Source: Thermococcus celericrescens (GTDB lineage: Archaea > Methanobacteriota_B > Thermococci > Thermococcales > Thermococcaceae). Taken from it: 64,000 bases of DNA. The stretch covers positions 1 through 64,000 of the forward strand of contig NZ_LLYW01000029.1 of NCBI RefSeq assembly GCF_001484195.1, written 5' to 3'. The translations under genes and the position numbers were made by a program. The first letter of the stretch is position 1. Every line of letters starts with the position of its first letter. Below the pieces are notes generated by a model that made no database searches, was not told the DNA's origin, and worked only from the letters and a program-made list of their open reading frames with translations. Below, one piece after another: positions 27,564 through 35,990 of this stretch.

Positions 27564-28551
27564 AAGCCGCTTCTTTCGTCTTCTTCCATTCCTCAACCAG
27601 GGTTCCGAGGAGGGACAGGGCAACGGGGCCGATTATCAGGCCAACGAAGCCGAAGGCTATGTAACCCCCGAAGATTCCAACGAGGCTTATCAGCGCGTTT
27701 ACCCCGGTTTCCCTCTCGCCCAGGCGAGACCTGAGGATGTAGTCCGGCATCGGGGAGACGAAAACCGCCCCGTAGAGGGCAAAGACGACCGCCGCGGCAG
27801 TCTCTCCGGTGCCGAACAGATAGGCCGCCCCGGCCAGCCAGACTATCCATCCCCCGAGGACGGGGAGAAGCTCAAAGAGTATCGTGAAGATGCCGGCCGC
27901 TATCGCACCGCCGGCGTCGGCTATAGCGAAAAGATAGAAGCCTGCCGCTATAGCCGCGCCCTTGAGTATGCTCAGAGCGAGCCATCCGCGAAGGAGGCTG
28001 TGGAGGGTCCTTCCAGCGCTGTTCAGGAGTTTAAGGGCCAGCTCCCTGTTGTCCTGTGGAAGGAGGGCATGAACTTCCTCCAGTATTGTCTCAGTGTTCA
28101 CGAGGATTCCATAAAACGCGAAGACCATCACGATAGCCTGAAGAGAGAGCTTGGGAAGGGAGTAGGTGTAGCCTAGAACGTACTCCTCAAAGCGCTTGGG
28201 AATATCCTCCGCGAGGCGCTGGATGAGCTCGTAGATTGCGGGGGGAAGGTGGAAGCCAAGCAGCCACCGGAAAAAAGCATCGATATAGTACGCCAGAGAC
28301 TGCTTGACGTCGTTTATCCAGAGGGCAAAGCCGATCATGAAGAGAAACGTCAGGATCGTGAGGATACCGGTCATAGTGAAGGCCGAAACACGCTTTCCGG
28401 TTTTCCGGGAGAGGCGCTCATGGAACGGATAGAGGATGTAAGCCAGGGTTATCGCGAGTATAAGGGGAGAAAGGATAGGGCTAACTGTCTCCCAGACGAG
28501 GTAGAGGACGACGAGTGATATCGCGATCCAGACTGCGGCTTCAAGCTCCAT
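27541..28551 (-). CDS. AI-2E family (TqsA/PerM-type) membrane protein
   Basis: A 336-residue polytopic membrane protein of the AI-2E transporter family. It has the typical layout: two N-terminal spans, a third span, a large soluble loop (residues ~90-150), then paired spans and a C-terminal set with the conserved PMPDYILRSRLG block and GGYIAFGFVGLIIGPVAL. The family includes transporters and ion exporters; the substrate in archaea is unknown. The start overlaps the stop of the hypothetical gene just upstream by 11 nt, and sppA is the first gene, so these three minus-strand genes form a likely operon. Confidence 0.88.
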   Translation of the reverse strand: MELEAAVWIAISLVVLYLVWETVSPILSPLILAITLAYILYPFHERLSRKTGKRVSAFTMTGILTILTFLFMIGFALWINDVKQSLAYYIDAFFRWLLGFHLPPAIYELIQRLAEDIPKRFEEYVLGYTYSLPKLSLQAIVMVFAFYGILVNTETILEEVHALLPQDNRELALKLLNSAGRTLHSLLRGWLALSILKGAAIAAGFYLFAIADAGGAIAAGIFTILFELLPVLGGWIVWLAGAAYLFGTGETAAAVVFALYGAVFVSPMPDYILRSRLGERETGVNALISLVGIFGGYIAFGFVGLIIGPVALSLLGTLVEEWKKTKEAASTSGTSS

Positions 28552-29020
28552 CCAGCATCCCCAGGTATTTCAGTATGAGCTCCCTCGCACCGGGTTTGTT
28601 GAAGACTATGAGGTACGCCCCCTCGCCGAGTATAAAGTTCTTCCCCATGGCTAATAAACCTTTCTTGAGCTTGTGAACCTCGGCCTTTTCGAAGTCTATG
28701 GCACCCTTAACCTCCTGGGGCGCATCGATCTCCTCGAGGGCCTTTTCGAGGCGATTGAGAACGCTGCGGTTGAGGAACTTGATGGGACTCGGCCGGAACT
28801 CCTCGGTGACTATCTCGGAAGGATCCATGTGGATGTCCCAGAACTCCTTGGCGCACTCAAAGGGATAGACGTAGTCCTCCCCATAATCGGGGAGGTAAAG
28901 CTCCCTTATCACTGCAAGGAGAAGCTTTCTGGCGTCCTTTCCGTAGAACTCCACCTCGAGGTTGAACTTCTCATCCCGGAATCCATTTTCAAATACCTCG
29001 AGCTTCTCCTCACAGAGCAT
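28541..29020 (-). CDS. Conserved hypothetical protein
   Basis: I do not recognise a named function. The predicted 159-residue soluble protein is acidic and mixed alpha/beta, with no signal or membrane segment. It includes a LEVEFYGKDARKLLLAVIRELYLPDYGEDYVYPF block near the N-terminus (only its general pattern matters) and a tail with AYLIVFNKPGARELILKYLG. ATG 29020 is chosen since GGTG stands 7 nt upstream; a GTG three codons earlier is possible. It lies between sppA (11-nt gap) and an AI-2E-type membrane protein (11-nt overlap) and is presumably co-expressed with them. Confidence 0.65.
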   Translation of the reverse strand: MLCEEKLEVFENGFRDEKFNLEVEFYGKDARKLLLAVIRELYLPDYGEDYVYPFECAKEFWDIHMDPSEIVTEEFRPSPIKFLNRSVLNRLEKALEEIDAPQEVKGAIDFEKAEVHKLKKGLLAMGKNFILGEGAYLIVFNKPGARELILKYLGMLDGA

Positions 29021-29030
29021 TTCAGCCACC

Positions 29031-30035
29031 TCAGCCGGTCTTCAGGTAAGCGCTCACGTAGCGCGGATCAAGCAGGAGGGCCGTGCTCCCGAAGATACCA
29101 AAATCCGAAGGAGAGTCCCCACTGTATATGACGACGCGCGGGTTGGTGACGTTGAGCTCCTCCGAAAGGATTCTCAGGGCACGGTCGATGTCCCCGGTTT
29201 CATCCACAAGGGAGCCGGTCACGTTCATGGCGAACCAGGTCTGACCGGTTGCATACTTCCTGGTCTCGTTGAGTGGCATGTTTCTCCCGCTGCTCACCGC
29301 CTGGAGGAATGCCTGGAAATAGGTGTCAATGCTCTCCGCTATCCTCTCACGCTCCTCCTCGCTCAGGTCGCGCCACTCCGCGCCGGTGTCCTTGTAGGGG
29401 CCGGTCTTGAAGACATCGACCTTGATGCCGTTCATCTCGTAGTTCTTCTGGAGATTGTAGTGGACGTAGATGACGCCGATACTGCCCACCTCTGCGAGGG
29501 GGTCCGCTATTATCTTCTCGGCGCCTGCGGCGATGTAGTACCCACCCGATGCCGCCATGCCTCCGGTGTAGGCGACCACGGGCTTAATAAGGTTGAGCTT
29601 CCGAACCGTGGCGTAGATATCCCTCACCGGCCCCACGTATCCACCCGGACTCTCTATCCAGAGAACAACGCCGTTGATTGAGTCGTTCCTGGCAATTTCC
29701 CTCAGAAGGGGCACGATTCTTAGGGCGGTGTACTCGTCAATCAGACCGAATATCGGGACGACGGCTATCGTCGTGTTGTCTTCGGGCAGGTTCCGCTCCC
29801 TGAGCTGGGCCCGCATGAAGTCCAGCTGCCTCTGGAGTTCCTCTATCTGGAGCTTGTACGCCGTTTCGTTGCACGTCGCGTTCAGTGAGGTCTCCACAAC
29901 TATCGGGGAGACGTTCGAAGGGGTGTAAGATTTCAGCTCAGAGTTCTGCATGTAGAGCAGCACCACCGCCACGCTTGAGGCGGCGAGCAGGAGTATAAGA
30001 ACCGCGGATATGTACTTCCAGATGTCTTCCCTCAT
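29031..30035 (-). CDS. sppA: Signal peptide peptidase SppA
   Basis: Membrane-bound serine protease of family S49 that degrades cleaved signal peptides. The 334-residue archaeal half-size form has one N-terminal membrane span (residues 9-29) and an external catalytic domain. The Ser/Lys dyad is visible: S163 in GGMAASGGYYIAAGA and K215 in KTGPYKDTGAEWR; these match by one position the experimentally defined S162/K214 of the Thermococcus kodakarensis enzyme. A short coiled-coil (residues 59-80) links membrane and catalytic parts. A TATA box (GGTTTAAAAGTTCC on the minus strand) precedes it, divergent from the TIM-barrel gene. Confidence 0.94.
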   Translation of the reverse strand: MREDIWKYISAVLILLLAASSVAVVLLYMQNSELKSYTPSNVSPIVVETSLNATCNETAYKLQIEELQRQLDFMRAQLRERNLPEDNTTIAVVPIFGLIDEYTALRIVPLLREIARNDSINGVVLWIESPGGYVGPVRDIYATVRKLNLIKPVVAYTGGMAASGGYYIAAGAEKIIADPLAEVGSIGVIYVHYNLQKNYEMNGIKVDVFKTGPYKDTGAEWRDLSEEERERIAESIDTYFQAFLQAVSSGRNMPLNETRKYATGQTWFAMNVTGSLVDETGDIDRALRILSEELNVTNPRVVIYSGDSPSDFGIFGSTALLLDPRYVSAYLKTG

Positions 30036-30061
30036 CCACTCACCCGAAAGATGTTCCGCCC

Positions 30062-30075
30062 GGAACTTTTAAACC
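30062..30075 (-). promoter_or_regulatory. TATA box for sppA operon
   Basis: On the minus strand GGTTTAAAAGTTCC, about 27-40 bp upstream of the sppA start; leaderless or near-leaderless. Confidence 0.55.
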
Positions 30076-30086
30076 CTGTCCTCGGT

Positions 30087-30100
30087 AAGCTTTTATATCC
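30087..30100 (+). promoter_or_regulatory. TATA box for TIM-barrel gene
   Basis: AAGCTTTTATATCC, about 30 bp before ATG 30129. This supports that start over the upstream open frame. Confidence 0.6.
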
Positions 30101-30128
30101 AGCGGTACACTCTCTTGTAGGTGGTAGC

Positions 30129-30935
30129 ATGGAGATAGGAATTACGGTCTATCCGCATTTTGTCACGAAGGACAAGACCCTCGCGTCGGTGCTCGCGGAT
30201 GTCAAGATAAAGAACTACGACTTCGTCTCAATATTCCCCCACACGCTCGGCCTCATAAAGAACGGCGTCGTTGTTGAGAAAAAGCTCAGAAACATTGAAA
30301 CGACCCTGAGGGGCGTCGGAATCGACTACATCGTCAGGATGCCCACCTCCGTCAACCTCCGCGATCACATCTACTACACCCGCCACTTCCGCGTTGCAAG
30401 GGCAGTCGCCGACGTCGCGATAAAGCTGGGCGCCAAGGTCATCGTCATGCAGAGCGGGAGGACTGGGAGGCTCGACCTCGAAATAGAGGCCCTCCAGCAG
30501 CTTGCGGACATGGTGGGCCCGTTCGGGATAAAGATAGCCCTCGAGAACACGTTCAGCGTCAAGGACACGCTCTACGTCGTCGAGAACGTGGACAGGAAAA
30601 ACGTCGGCTTCGCCCTCGACGTCGCCCACGCCTTCCTCAGCGCCCAGGGTGACGCGGACAAGCTGCTTGAGGACGTAAAGCTGGGGACCGACAAGACCGT
30701 AATCCTCATGATACACGACAACTTCGGAAAGCTCTTCCCGCAGGTTGAGCCCGAGGATGCCCTCGCCTACGGTGTCGGCGACCTCCACCTGCTCCCCGGC
30801 GAGGGAAGCATACCATTCGGAAAGGTTCTCAAGCTGTTTGGCGACGTCCCCCTGCTCCTCAAGGTCAAGGATCCCGAGAAGTTCATGAAGGTCCCGACGA
30901 AGCAGGGGTTGATAGAGCTGCTGACGAGTTTGTGA
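30129..30935 (+). CDS. Sugar phosphate isomerase/epimerase-like TIM-barrel protein
   Basis: A 268-residue protein of the AP-endonuclease-2/xylose-isomerase-like TIM barrel family. It shows the recurring metal-ligand pattern: a glutamate in KIALENTFS, D and H in FALDVAHAF, and H in ILMIHDNFGK with a further acidic ligand near GEGSIPFGKVL. It could be a sugar isomerase or an endonuclease IV-type enzyme; the ligand set fits either and I do not assign a substrate. Single-gene unit. T-rich sequence follows, then the AT-richer surface-protein locus begins. Confidence 0.75.
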   Translation: MEIGITVYPHFVTKDKTLASVLADVKIKNYDFVSIFPHTLGLIKNGVVVEKKLRNIETTLRGVGIDYIVRMPTSVNLRDHIYYTRHFRVARAVADVAIKLGAKVIVMQSGRTGRLDLEIEALQQLADMVGPFGIKIALENTFSVKDTLYVVENVDRKNVGFALDVAHAFLSAQGDADKLLEDVKLGTDKTVILMIHDNFGKLFPQVEPEDALAYGVGDLHLLPGEGSIPFGKVLKLFGDVPLLLKVKDPEKFMKVPTKQGLIELLTSL

Positions 30936-30962
30936 TTTTCCATTTTTTGCGTACTATTTTTG
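30935..30962 (+). terminator. T-rich terminator
   Basis: GATTTTCCATTTTTTGCG followed by ATTTTTGG, just after the TIM-barrel gene stop. Confidence 0.5.
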
Positions 30963-30985
30963 GTGGTGTGCGAAAGATGGATAGA

Positions 30986-31001
30986 AAAATCTTTTAATTT
31001 C
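30986..31001 (+). promoter_or_regulatory. TATA box for surface-protein locus
   Basis: AAAATCTTTTAATTTC, about 38 bp upstream of the start of the large surface protein. Confidence 0.5.
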
Positions 31002-31032
31002 TAACTTTGATTAGTGCCATGGTGAAATTTCA

Positions 31033-34000
31033 ATGAGAAAGGCGGTAGGAGTGTTCTTGATAATCCTCCTGCTTGGGTCGATAGTAGCAGCGGCAGGGAG
31101 TACAGCCTACGCCACTAGCGTTGACGCCCAGAACGACCCGTACGAGAAATTCTGGGAGATTCTCAACAGGGAATCCGAACTTGTGGTTCGTCTCAACGCC
31201 ACTGGAAACACGACTCTTGTCAATGAGTTAATCCAAAACTCTCGCCTCGGTGCCGAGAATGCCGCCAACATTTCAGCATTAATCTGGCAGGCTCTGGAGG
31301 AACTGAAGACTTCCGGCGTGAAGACGTTCTACACTGCGGAAGAGCTGAGGGAAATGGCTCAGAACATTAGCCAGAACGGTCTCCCCCAAGAGACGGTAGA
31401 GGCTTTGAAAGCCCAAGGCTGGACTGATGAGCAGATTCAAGCATTGGAAGAGTACATTGTTAAGAACGCTGACGAAATTAACGAAGACTTCAATATGACG
31501 GCTTTCCTCGAGGATTTCTCTATGGCATTCATTGACGTGGCATTCAAATACAACGAGTACGGAGCATGGGCCTTGAAAACAGGTTATTGGAAAAATATCG
31601 AAGAGGCCCCTTCAACGGCAGGCTTGTCCCTTCAGGTCAACCCAATTCTGAAAAGATCGTGGATCGAAACATATGCAAGCTACTACAATTACTCGGGAGA
31701 TTCGATGGACATAGAAACTTTTTACAGCAACGTCCGCGGACTAAATAAGCTAATAAACGCACTGATTCTTGACAGGATAAAACCAAAGGAGAAGGAGTAC
31801 GAATATACAAAATTCATGCCTCCCCATCCAATACCAAGACCGCCTCGGAACATAACTCTCAACGGATCGATCTCAAAATACCTCCACCCACCATCCAAAG
31901 AAACTGAGGTAACAAAGGTTGAGAAGAGAGCCCCCAACGGAGGTCTTGTATTCACAATCGAAAGAACAAAAATAGTCAAGGTCTATAGTGATTTTCTCAT
32001 AAAAGACATCGGTAGGAGTGGTGACGCTGACGTAAAATCAACTCCAGAAGTCTGGTGTCCGGAGACCTGGATAACAATAAACCGCACAGTATATTACTGG
32101 CCATCTGCCCTCGAAGCATATGAACTGTCAAGCAACATCATGGCCCTGTTGGAGGCAAAGAAAAGGGGCAACAACAATCCCGAGATTGACAAAATCATAA
32201 ATCAAAAAATGGCGGAGTTAAAACAGTCCCTTGGGGTCTACATGATATACAGCACTAGCGAGATCAAAAGGGTATCGTGTTATGACAATATTAAACCCGG
32301 TCAGCCCAGACCCATGAACGGTGCGGACATCGAAGAGACTGTCCCGGTGGGGAATACATCTAATGACTTCCAAGAACCCCTGAACCTGCCCGAATGGCTG
32401 ATCAAAGAAGCGCTGGATATGGAAAATACCCCCGGAGTTCTCTCAATAAACGGGATCCATGTCGTGGTGGACAGGAACGATGCGAGTGAGATAAAGTACC
32501 ACGTCGAAATTTCGATGGTAGCCAAGTATAACTCGGTAAGCAAAATCCGGGTCAATGTTTCAGACAAAACCTCCGGGGGAACTGACACAGGAACCATAAG
32601 TTACCTGGGCCCGGACGAGGAGGAAACATGGAGGAGCGGGAAGTTCTCAGCCAGGGTATCCGGAAGCAGTATACGGATAACCGGGAACGTAAAAATCACC
32701 TATCGGCCAGTATGCAGCAGCCCACCAACATCATTTAAAGACGGCCAGACCCTCTCCAGGGAATGTCAGGACAGAACTATAACAAGGAGCTACTCAGAAA
32801 CCATCGATCTCGGGTTCTCACTTGACTGGAGCAAGGTCGATGTCATCGTTACTGCATCAAGGCACAACATTGTTGAGGGGGAGAGCGTCACGTATACGGT
32901 GAAGGTTAAAAACGGCAATAGTCTGCCGGTGGACGGTGTCAAGTACAGGGTAACAGTATCTCTCCCCCAATTTGACCCCAAAAACTATTCAGGTACCGTC
33001 ACGATCCCTGCAAATGGCGAGAAGACGATACTCACCAAAACCGTGGCATATCCAGATTCTGGCACATATCTGGCACGGGCGACCATTTCGTGGAACGGAC
33101 ACACGAAGAGCGCAAGCGATAAGGTCATAGTAACCACGGGGACCCTGGTCATATCGGACGTTGATGTATCACCCCGGAATCCGGATGATGGGGACAGAGT
33201 GAGATTCGACGTGAGTATCAGAAACCCCTCCTCCAGGTCCAGATCCCTGAATGTGAAGCTGTTTATTGATGGGGTCAAGGAGTCCAGCAGAACCGTCTCA
33301 ATTGGGGGCAACGACGAGAGCACCACAACCCTAACGTGGACCGCAACTGCCGGGAATCATAACTGGCGGGTGGAAGTGTGGGAAGGAGGAAAACTGGAGG
33401 ATTCGAGGAGCGGGAGCATTGAGGTTAATTCCGATGAGAGCGATCCAAGTGCCCCATGTTCCAATGGGGAATATTGGACTGCATGGCTGGAAGTTAGTCC
33501 AACTAAGATGGTGGGGGAGGGAAAAGTGCATGTAAAGATAATGGCATCATACTGTAATGCTCTCCCAGATGTCGGTGGGGGCAAAATAAACTTGCTGTAC
33601 CTCGAAGGAAGTGTGTACTTAGATGGGAAGGAAATACACACATTTGACACGAATACTAACGGGAATTACTTACTAGTTGATGAGACTAAGGTTATAGAGG
33701 AGTTTGATTGGCCTGTGAGCGTGGGAAACCACAATATTAAATTAAAAATCAAGAACACCAATGGTCTCTTAGACTACATTAAAACCAAAACTGACAGCGT
33801 TAGCGTTAGAGTTCTACCCTCGGAATATTCCTTAGAACTCACCGAAATTTCATGCAGTAATCTGAACTTTAACTTCGAAGCCAGCAATTACTATACTCAA
33901 GGAAGCTATGTCTCACCAATAGAGTGCACCCTTAAATTCAGAAATGCTGGAGACACGCAAGTATATGTCAAGGAGCTAAGTGCCGATATCTCAGTTAGCC

Positions 34001-34452
34001 CACCGGATTTAGAAAAAACGATCCCTGACCATATAGCGGTCTCGGTGAACGAGAATGTCAATCCAGGAGAGGCCATCCCAGTACAAATACAGAGCAAAGC
34101 CACCACAACAGACCGACAAATGCTCCTCAGAGTTGATGGAACAATGGCAACGCTGTACATTGGCTACATGATAGAGGGCATAATTAACGGAGCCAACAAA
34201 ATAGTAGGAAAAGGAGTGACAGAGATTACAATAGGAATTAATGTGGACACAAGGACAGCATGGGCAGATTACGGGTACGACACAGCAACTATTTTTATCA
34301 GTTTTGTCAAGATAACAAAGGCGACTAAGATTGCAAAAATAATGAAGACTGCAGGGAAGTTAACGGGTGTGTTGACTTTCCTAGACAAATTTGTAAATGG
34401 TATCCCAAACATACCCAAAAATATTGTACTCGAGATTATAAGTAATACCTGA
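31033..34452 (+). CDS. Large secreted modular surface protein with Ig-like domains
   Basis: A predicted 1139-residue secreted protein. Residues 1-27 are a signal peptide (VGVFLIILLLGSIVAAA core). Residues ~30-590 form a long helical then mixed domain with several N-x-S/T sequons and few recognisable motifs. Then come Ig-like/CARDB-type beta repeats at about 600-700, 702-800 and 805-925 (for example VDVSPRNPDDGDRVRFDVSI and the Trp-containing strand ATAGNHNWRVEVWEGG). The last ~110 residues start with RQMLLRVDGTMATLYIGYMI, and end in a Lys-rich amphipathic stretch (KITKATKIAKIMKTAGKL) with no membrane anchor. Base composition is AT-richer than neighbours, suggesting foreign or fast-evolving DNA. 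The function is unknown; adhesion, defence against neighbours and polymorphic secretion are all possible. Confidence 0.75.
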   Translation: MRKAVGVFLIILLLGSIVAAAGSTAYATSVDAQNDPYEKFWEILNRESELVVRLNATGNTTLVNELIQNSRLGAENAANISALIWQALEELKTSGVKTFYTAEELREMAQNISQNGLPQETVEALKAQGWTDEQIQALEEYIVKNADEINEDFNMTAFLEDFSMAFIDVAFKYNEYGAWALKTGYWKNIEEAPSTAGLSLQVNPILKRSWIETYASYYNYSGDSMDIETFYSNVRGLNKLINALILDRIKPKEKEYEYTKFMPPHPIPRPPRNITLNGSISKYLHPPSKETEVTKVEKRAPNGGLVFTIERTKIVKVYSDFLIKDIGRSGDADVKSTPEVWCPETWITINRTVYYWPSALEAYELSSNIMALLEAKKRGNNNPEIDKIINQKMAELKQSLGVYMIYSTSEIKRVSCYDNIKPGQPRPMNGADIEETVPVGNTSNDFQEPLNLPEWLIKEALDMENTPGVLSINGIHVVVDRNDASEIKYHVEISMVAKYNSVSKIRVNVSDKTSGGTDTGTISYLGPDEEETWRSGKFSARVSGSSIRITGNVKITYRPVCSSPPTSFKDGQTLSRECQDRTITRSYSETIDLGFSLDWSKVDVIVTASRHNIVEGESVTYTVKVKNGNSLPVDGVKYRVTVSLPQFDPKNYSGTVTIPANGEKTILTKTVAYPDSGTYLARATISWNGHTKSASDKVIVTTGTLVISDVDVSPRNPDDGDRVRFDVSIRNPSSRSRSLNVKLFIDGVKESSRTVSIGGNDESTTTLTWTATAGNHNWRVEVWEGGKLEDSRSGSIEVNSDESDPSAPCSNGEYWTAWLEVSPTKMVGEGKVHVKIMASYCNALPDVGGGKINLLYLEGSVYLDGKEIHTFDTNTNGNYLLVDETKVIEEFDWPVSVGNHNIKLKIKNTNGLLDYIKTKTDSVSVRVLPSEYSLELTEISCSNLNFNFEASNYYTQGSYVSPIECTLKFRNAGDTQVYVKELSADISVSPPDLEKTIPDHIAVSVNENVNPGEAIPVQIQSKATTTDRQMLLRVDGTMATLYIGYMIEGIINGANKIVGKGVTEITIGINVDTRTAWADYGYDTATIFISFVKITKATKIAKIMKTAGKLTGVLTFLDKFVNGIPNIPKNIVLEIISNT
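34113..34228 (+). repeat. Duplicated segment, copy 1 (inside surface protein gene)
   Basis: Pairs with 34880-34995, offset 767 bp, in direct orientation; about 90% identical over ~108 bp, then the two diverge. Confidence 0.8.
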
Positions 34453-34462
34453 GGTTGATACT

Positions 34463-34882
34463 ATGACGATCCAAGTTCGGAGGATAAGTAGGAAGATAAC
34501 CGAAATTATAGATAGCCTCTCCTTTCCAAAATTTTTATTTTTAAACATCTTGACCACAGGACTTTTACTAGTTCCACTATCAAAATTCACACTGTTTGGG
34601 TATATTGAAGAGACAATAAAACTAGGAGTAGCCTATGGATGGTTTGTATTCTTAATGGCTCTGCTATACTCAATCATAGATGTCCCAGAAAAATGGGAGG
34701 TATCCATACATGACTGGATCGCTTCATTTGGAGCTTTCAGCATTATCACGTCCCTAATCTTGTGGAAACGGCAATGGCCAGTAGCCCTCAAAGTGCTTAT
34801 TGTAATACTACTTGCATATCTTTGGACCCATTTAACTATCAAAGTACTACAACATATCCAAACGCAGGAGGATATTGAGTAG
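34463..34882 (+). CDS. Small four-span membrane protein downstream of surface protein
   Basis: A 139-residue protein with four hydrophobic segments at about residues 25-43, 52-70, 84-102 and 107-127, and short charged ends. It starts 10 nt after the large surface protein gene, with GAGGTTGAT as a Shine-Dalgarno, so the two are co-transcribed. No family is recognised. A small polytopic protein right after a secreted protein with a variable C-terminus is the arrangement of membrane-type immunity proteins, or it could be an anchor or assembly partner; both are inference. Confidence 0.6.
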   Translation: MTIQVRRISRKITEIIDSLSFPKFLFLNILTTGLLLVPLSKFTLFGYIEETIKLGVAYGWFVFLMALLYSIIDVPEKWEVSIHDWIASFGAFSIITSLILWKRQWPVALKVLIVILLAYLWTHLTIKVLQHIQTQEDIE

Positions 34883-35168
34883 GCAAATGCTCCTCAGAGC
34901 TGATGGAACAACGGCGACGCTGTACATTGACTACACGATAGAAGGCATGATTAACGGAGCCAACAAAATAGTAGGGAAAGGAGTGGCGAAGATGGATATA
35001 AGCGTCAGCGTGTACCAAGGAACAGTGTATGCGGACGTAAATCAAGTCTACAAAGTAGACTATCTCGTGCTCAGCATGGGATTCTTCTTTGGATTTGCTG
35101 TGTTCGTGATGATTCACTATGCCAGCAGGATGACTAAGGTGCTAGAAAATGAATTAGGGGGTAGTTAA
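34875..35168 (+). CDS. Orphan C-terminal module of the surface protein with alternative tail
   Basis: A 97-residue frame whose first ~40 residues (SRQMLLRADGTTATLYIDYT and onward to GANKIVGKGV) duplicate the module at residues ~1026-1066 of the large surface protein. At DNA level about 108 bases match with roughly 11 substitutions. The rest differs: residues ~65-84 (YLVLSMGFFFGFAVFVMIHY) are a membrane anchor instead of the Lys-rich tail. There is no signal peptide. The only start is a TTG inside the end of the previous ORF, with an AGGAGG only 3 nt ahead, so independent translation is doubtful. It looks like a silent cassette or truncated paralog end. Confidence 0.5.
   Translation: MSRQMLLRADGTTATLYIDYTIEGMINGANKIVGKGVAKMDISVSVYQGTVYADVNQVYKVDYLVLSMGFFFGFAVFVMIHYASRMTKVLENELGGS
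34880..34995 (+). repeat. Duplicated segment, copy 2 (start of orphan module)
   Basis: Direct repeat of 34113-34228. The differences I count are all transitions, and both copies keep the same reading frame. Confidence 0.8.
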
Positions 35169-35169
35169 A

Positions 35170-35292
35170 ATGCGTAAAGTGCCTACATCTACAATCCCGG
35201 CCATGGACGCTACTGTCAACGAGAAGACAGGAGCCGTTGGGGAAGCTCTATCCAAAGAGTACGGCATGAGGGAAGGGCATAGTTGGGGTTGA
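35170..35292 (+). CDS. Small 40-codon ORF
   Basis: A frame from ATG 35170 to TGA encoding a 40-residue polar peptide (MRKVPTSTIPAMDATVNEKT and onward). A GGGGGT stretch stands 5-9 nt upstream as a possible Shine-Dalgarno, and it begins right after the orphan module's stop. No family recognised; it could equally be the remnant of a longer gene. The 130 nt that follow hold nothing evident except a promoter. Confidence 0.3.
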   Translation: MRKVPTSTIPAMDATVNEKTGAVGEALSKEYGMREGHSWG

Positions 35293-35385
35293 TGGATATC
35301 AGCTCACCTGATGGGAACAATATTGTGGGGGGTAAGAGAAAATGTGGGTCCTCAAAGCCCTTAGAGCTTTTGCCACCTTTTTTCT

Positions 35386-35399
35386 TTATACATCCTTTA
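35386..35399 (+). promoter_or_regulatory. TATA box for 145-aa membrane protein
   Basis: TTTCTTTATACATC, about 28 bp upstream of ATG 35422, giving a nearly leaderless transcript. Confidence 0.5.
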
Positions 35400-35421
35400 T
35401 TATGGGATTCAATTGGGCAGT

Positions 35422-35859
35422 ATGAAAGTAGCACTACCGTATCTGCTCCCAGGAGTGTTTTGGTGTGCTTACTATTACTATTTCGTTCGGGAAATTCTCA
35501 ATAAACAGAGGGTACCGCTGGAGGAGCGGATCTGGTACGTCCTGTTTCTGATGATTGGAATCACCGGCATCTTTACAGGAGCTGCGCTTTCAAGCACAGG
35601 GACGCAGTTTTTGATTAGTGTCGTCATTTGGGTTTTCATCCTTATAATCCTCGGCAGGGCAGAGGAGAGAATCAAAAATGCTGTAAATACCTTAAGAACC
35701 CACAGTGGTATACTTTTGCCTGCGATTTTTGTTGCAACTGGAACACTCGTCTATATAGGAGTTCCTGCCCCACTACATATCACATATCTCCTGACTTTTA
35801 TCGCAATAGGAGGGACGATTTATGAATGGGAACTTGAAGAGAAAACACAACGATGCTAA
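35422..35859 (+). CDS. Small multi-span membrane protein
   Basis: A 145-residue hydrophobic protein with about five membrane segments: LLPGVFWCAYYYYFV, VLFLMIGITGIFTGAA, FLISVVIWVFILIIL, ILLPAIFVATGTLVYIG, and ITYLLTFIAIGGTIY. The start is ATG 35422; a TTG three codons earlier is possible. It has its own TATA box. No family recognised. It belongs to the AT-richer accessory block and, like the protein at 34463, may be a membrane partner of the secreted protein or of a lost relative. Confidence 0.55.
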   Translation: MKVALPYLLPGVFWCAYYYYFVREILNKQRVPLEERIWYVLFLMIGITGIFTGAALSSTGTQFLISVVIWVFILIILGRAEERIKNAVNTLRTHSGILLPAIFVATGTLVYIGVPAPLHITYLLTFIAIGGTIYEWELEEKTQRC

Positions 35860-35986
35860 ATCCTGGATAATCGGAATACTTGATACAGTAACGGTTAAAG
35901 GAGGTAAAGAACCGGCATGGATATTACACTACCACACATTGCTTGAGGATCGAGAAACGCCTAACAATGATATTATTGGGAGTTGA
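35822..35986 (+). CDS. Small 54-codon ORF
   Basis: ATG 35822 to TGA, overlapping the end of the preceding membrane protein gene by 38 bp in another frame. It predicts a soluble peptide containing KSWIIGILDTVTVKGGKEPA. No clear Shine-Dalgarno is seen. Coding status is uncertain; it is listed because it fills an otherwise empty 130-nt gap and continues directly into the next small ORF. Confidence 0.25.
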   Translation: MNGNLKRKHNDAKSWIIGILDTVTVKGGKEPAWILHYHTLLEDRETPNNDIIGS

Positions 35987-35990
35987 ACGT

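Noticed and set aside
34875-35168. Orphan module as a complete secreted protein
   Set aside because: No signal peptide, doubtful TTG start inside another ORF and truncated homology; treated as a cassette or remnant.
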